DNA of 64,000 nt from an uncultured Muribaculaceae bacterium (GTDB lineage: Bacteria; Bacteroidota; Bacteroidia; Bacteroidales; Muribaculaceae), in contig CAJUKF010000003.1 of NCBI GenBank assembly GCA_910587355.1, positions 30,649-94,648 of the forward strand. The letters run 5' to 3'. The position numbers and the translations under genes were made by a program. Under the pieces are notes generated by a model, which was not told the DNA's origin, searched no databases, and saw only the letters and a list, made by a program, of their open reading frames with translations. Each line of letters opens with the position of its first letter. Position 1 is the stretch's first letter. This document shows positions 63,958-64,000 of this stretch, in pieces.

Positions 63958-64000
63958 TTAAAAATGCTTGTTAACAGAAGTGAGTTTACGGAGCGTTATG
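63950..64000. mobile_element. Possible insertion-sequence end at the window edge
   Basis: GAGGTTGTTTAAAAATGC directly abuts the broken regulator and resembles terminal inverted repeats of IS elements in Bacteroidetes (GAGGTTGTTTAAAA type, from memory). Neither the transposase nor the other end is in the window, so this is an inference. Confidence 0.35.

Noticed and set aside
1..64000. tRNA, rRNA or CRISPR arrays
   Set aside because: I found no cloverleaf-like T-arm sequence, no rRNA stretch and no regularly spaced repeats.

Overview
This window is a chromosomal piece of a Bacteroidales bacterium, most likely a gut Muribaculaceae-like organism (family placement is inference). The supporting signs are promoters of the Bacteroidetes type (TTTG or TTG, a 19-20 base spacer, then TAnnTTTG), Bacteroidetes-restricted families (DUF5723, DUF4254, DUF3943, a DUF6377-like fragment), an atp operon in the order C-B-E-F-H-A-G, a reduced nuo operon, and many SPII lipoproteins. 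Most of the window is dense housekeeping sequence.

Layout. 1-11902: the end of atpC, then atpBEFHAG running directly into nuoIJKLMN, i.e. the proton-coupled ATP synthase followed by the membrane arm of complex I. 12158-15304: a lipoprotein and a DUF5723 outer-membrane protein. 15481-20117: gyrB, rnr, folB. 20204-24800: a compact polysaccharide export trio (outer-membrane export lipoprotein, tyrosine autokinase, polymerase-like membrane protein). 24790-31727: minus-strand housekeeping genes (ilvE with an HD-domain gene; DUF4254, GT9, ruvB, uvrC) and one small plus-strand beta-barrel gene. 31950-37471: a tiny acidic/His-rich protein, a class A penicillin-binding protein, speA and truA. 37484-39494: an isolated phage-like module (amidase, frameshifted spanin-like gene, two unknown genes). 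39647-47793: a DUF3943 gene, recQ with an AlbA_2/Schlafen-type gene and mtnN, fabF, acpP, and dnaX. 47803-52497: a large secreted endonuclease I, a beta-lactamase-family lipoprotein and a YeiH-type transporter.

The accessory part is 52511-64000. A four-gene cluster (two Gfo/Idh/MocA oxidoreductases, a DUF1080 3-keto-disaccharide hydrolase and a TIM-barrel protein) resembles the oxidative 3-keto-glycoside route. It is flanked on both sides by damaged glycosidase genes: a C-terminally truncated GH32/43-like gene, and a complete GH32 gene interrupted by one in-frame TGA at a glycine position. Next come an AlwI-type restriction endonuclease and a Dam-family adenine methylase placed just behind nadA. 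At the window edge, the C-terminal fragment of a DUF6377-like regulator abuts what may be an insertion-sequence end.

The most striking global signal is that GATC is almost absent. Reading all 64 kb by eye I found only two copies (40264 and 45766), where about 250 would be expected by chance, and no GGATC or GATCC. This fits the GATC-centred methylase and endonuclease encoded at 59720-62345 and suggests a long history of restriction pressure. A script should confirm the count.
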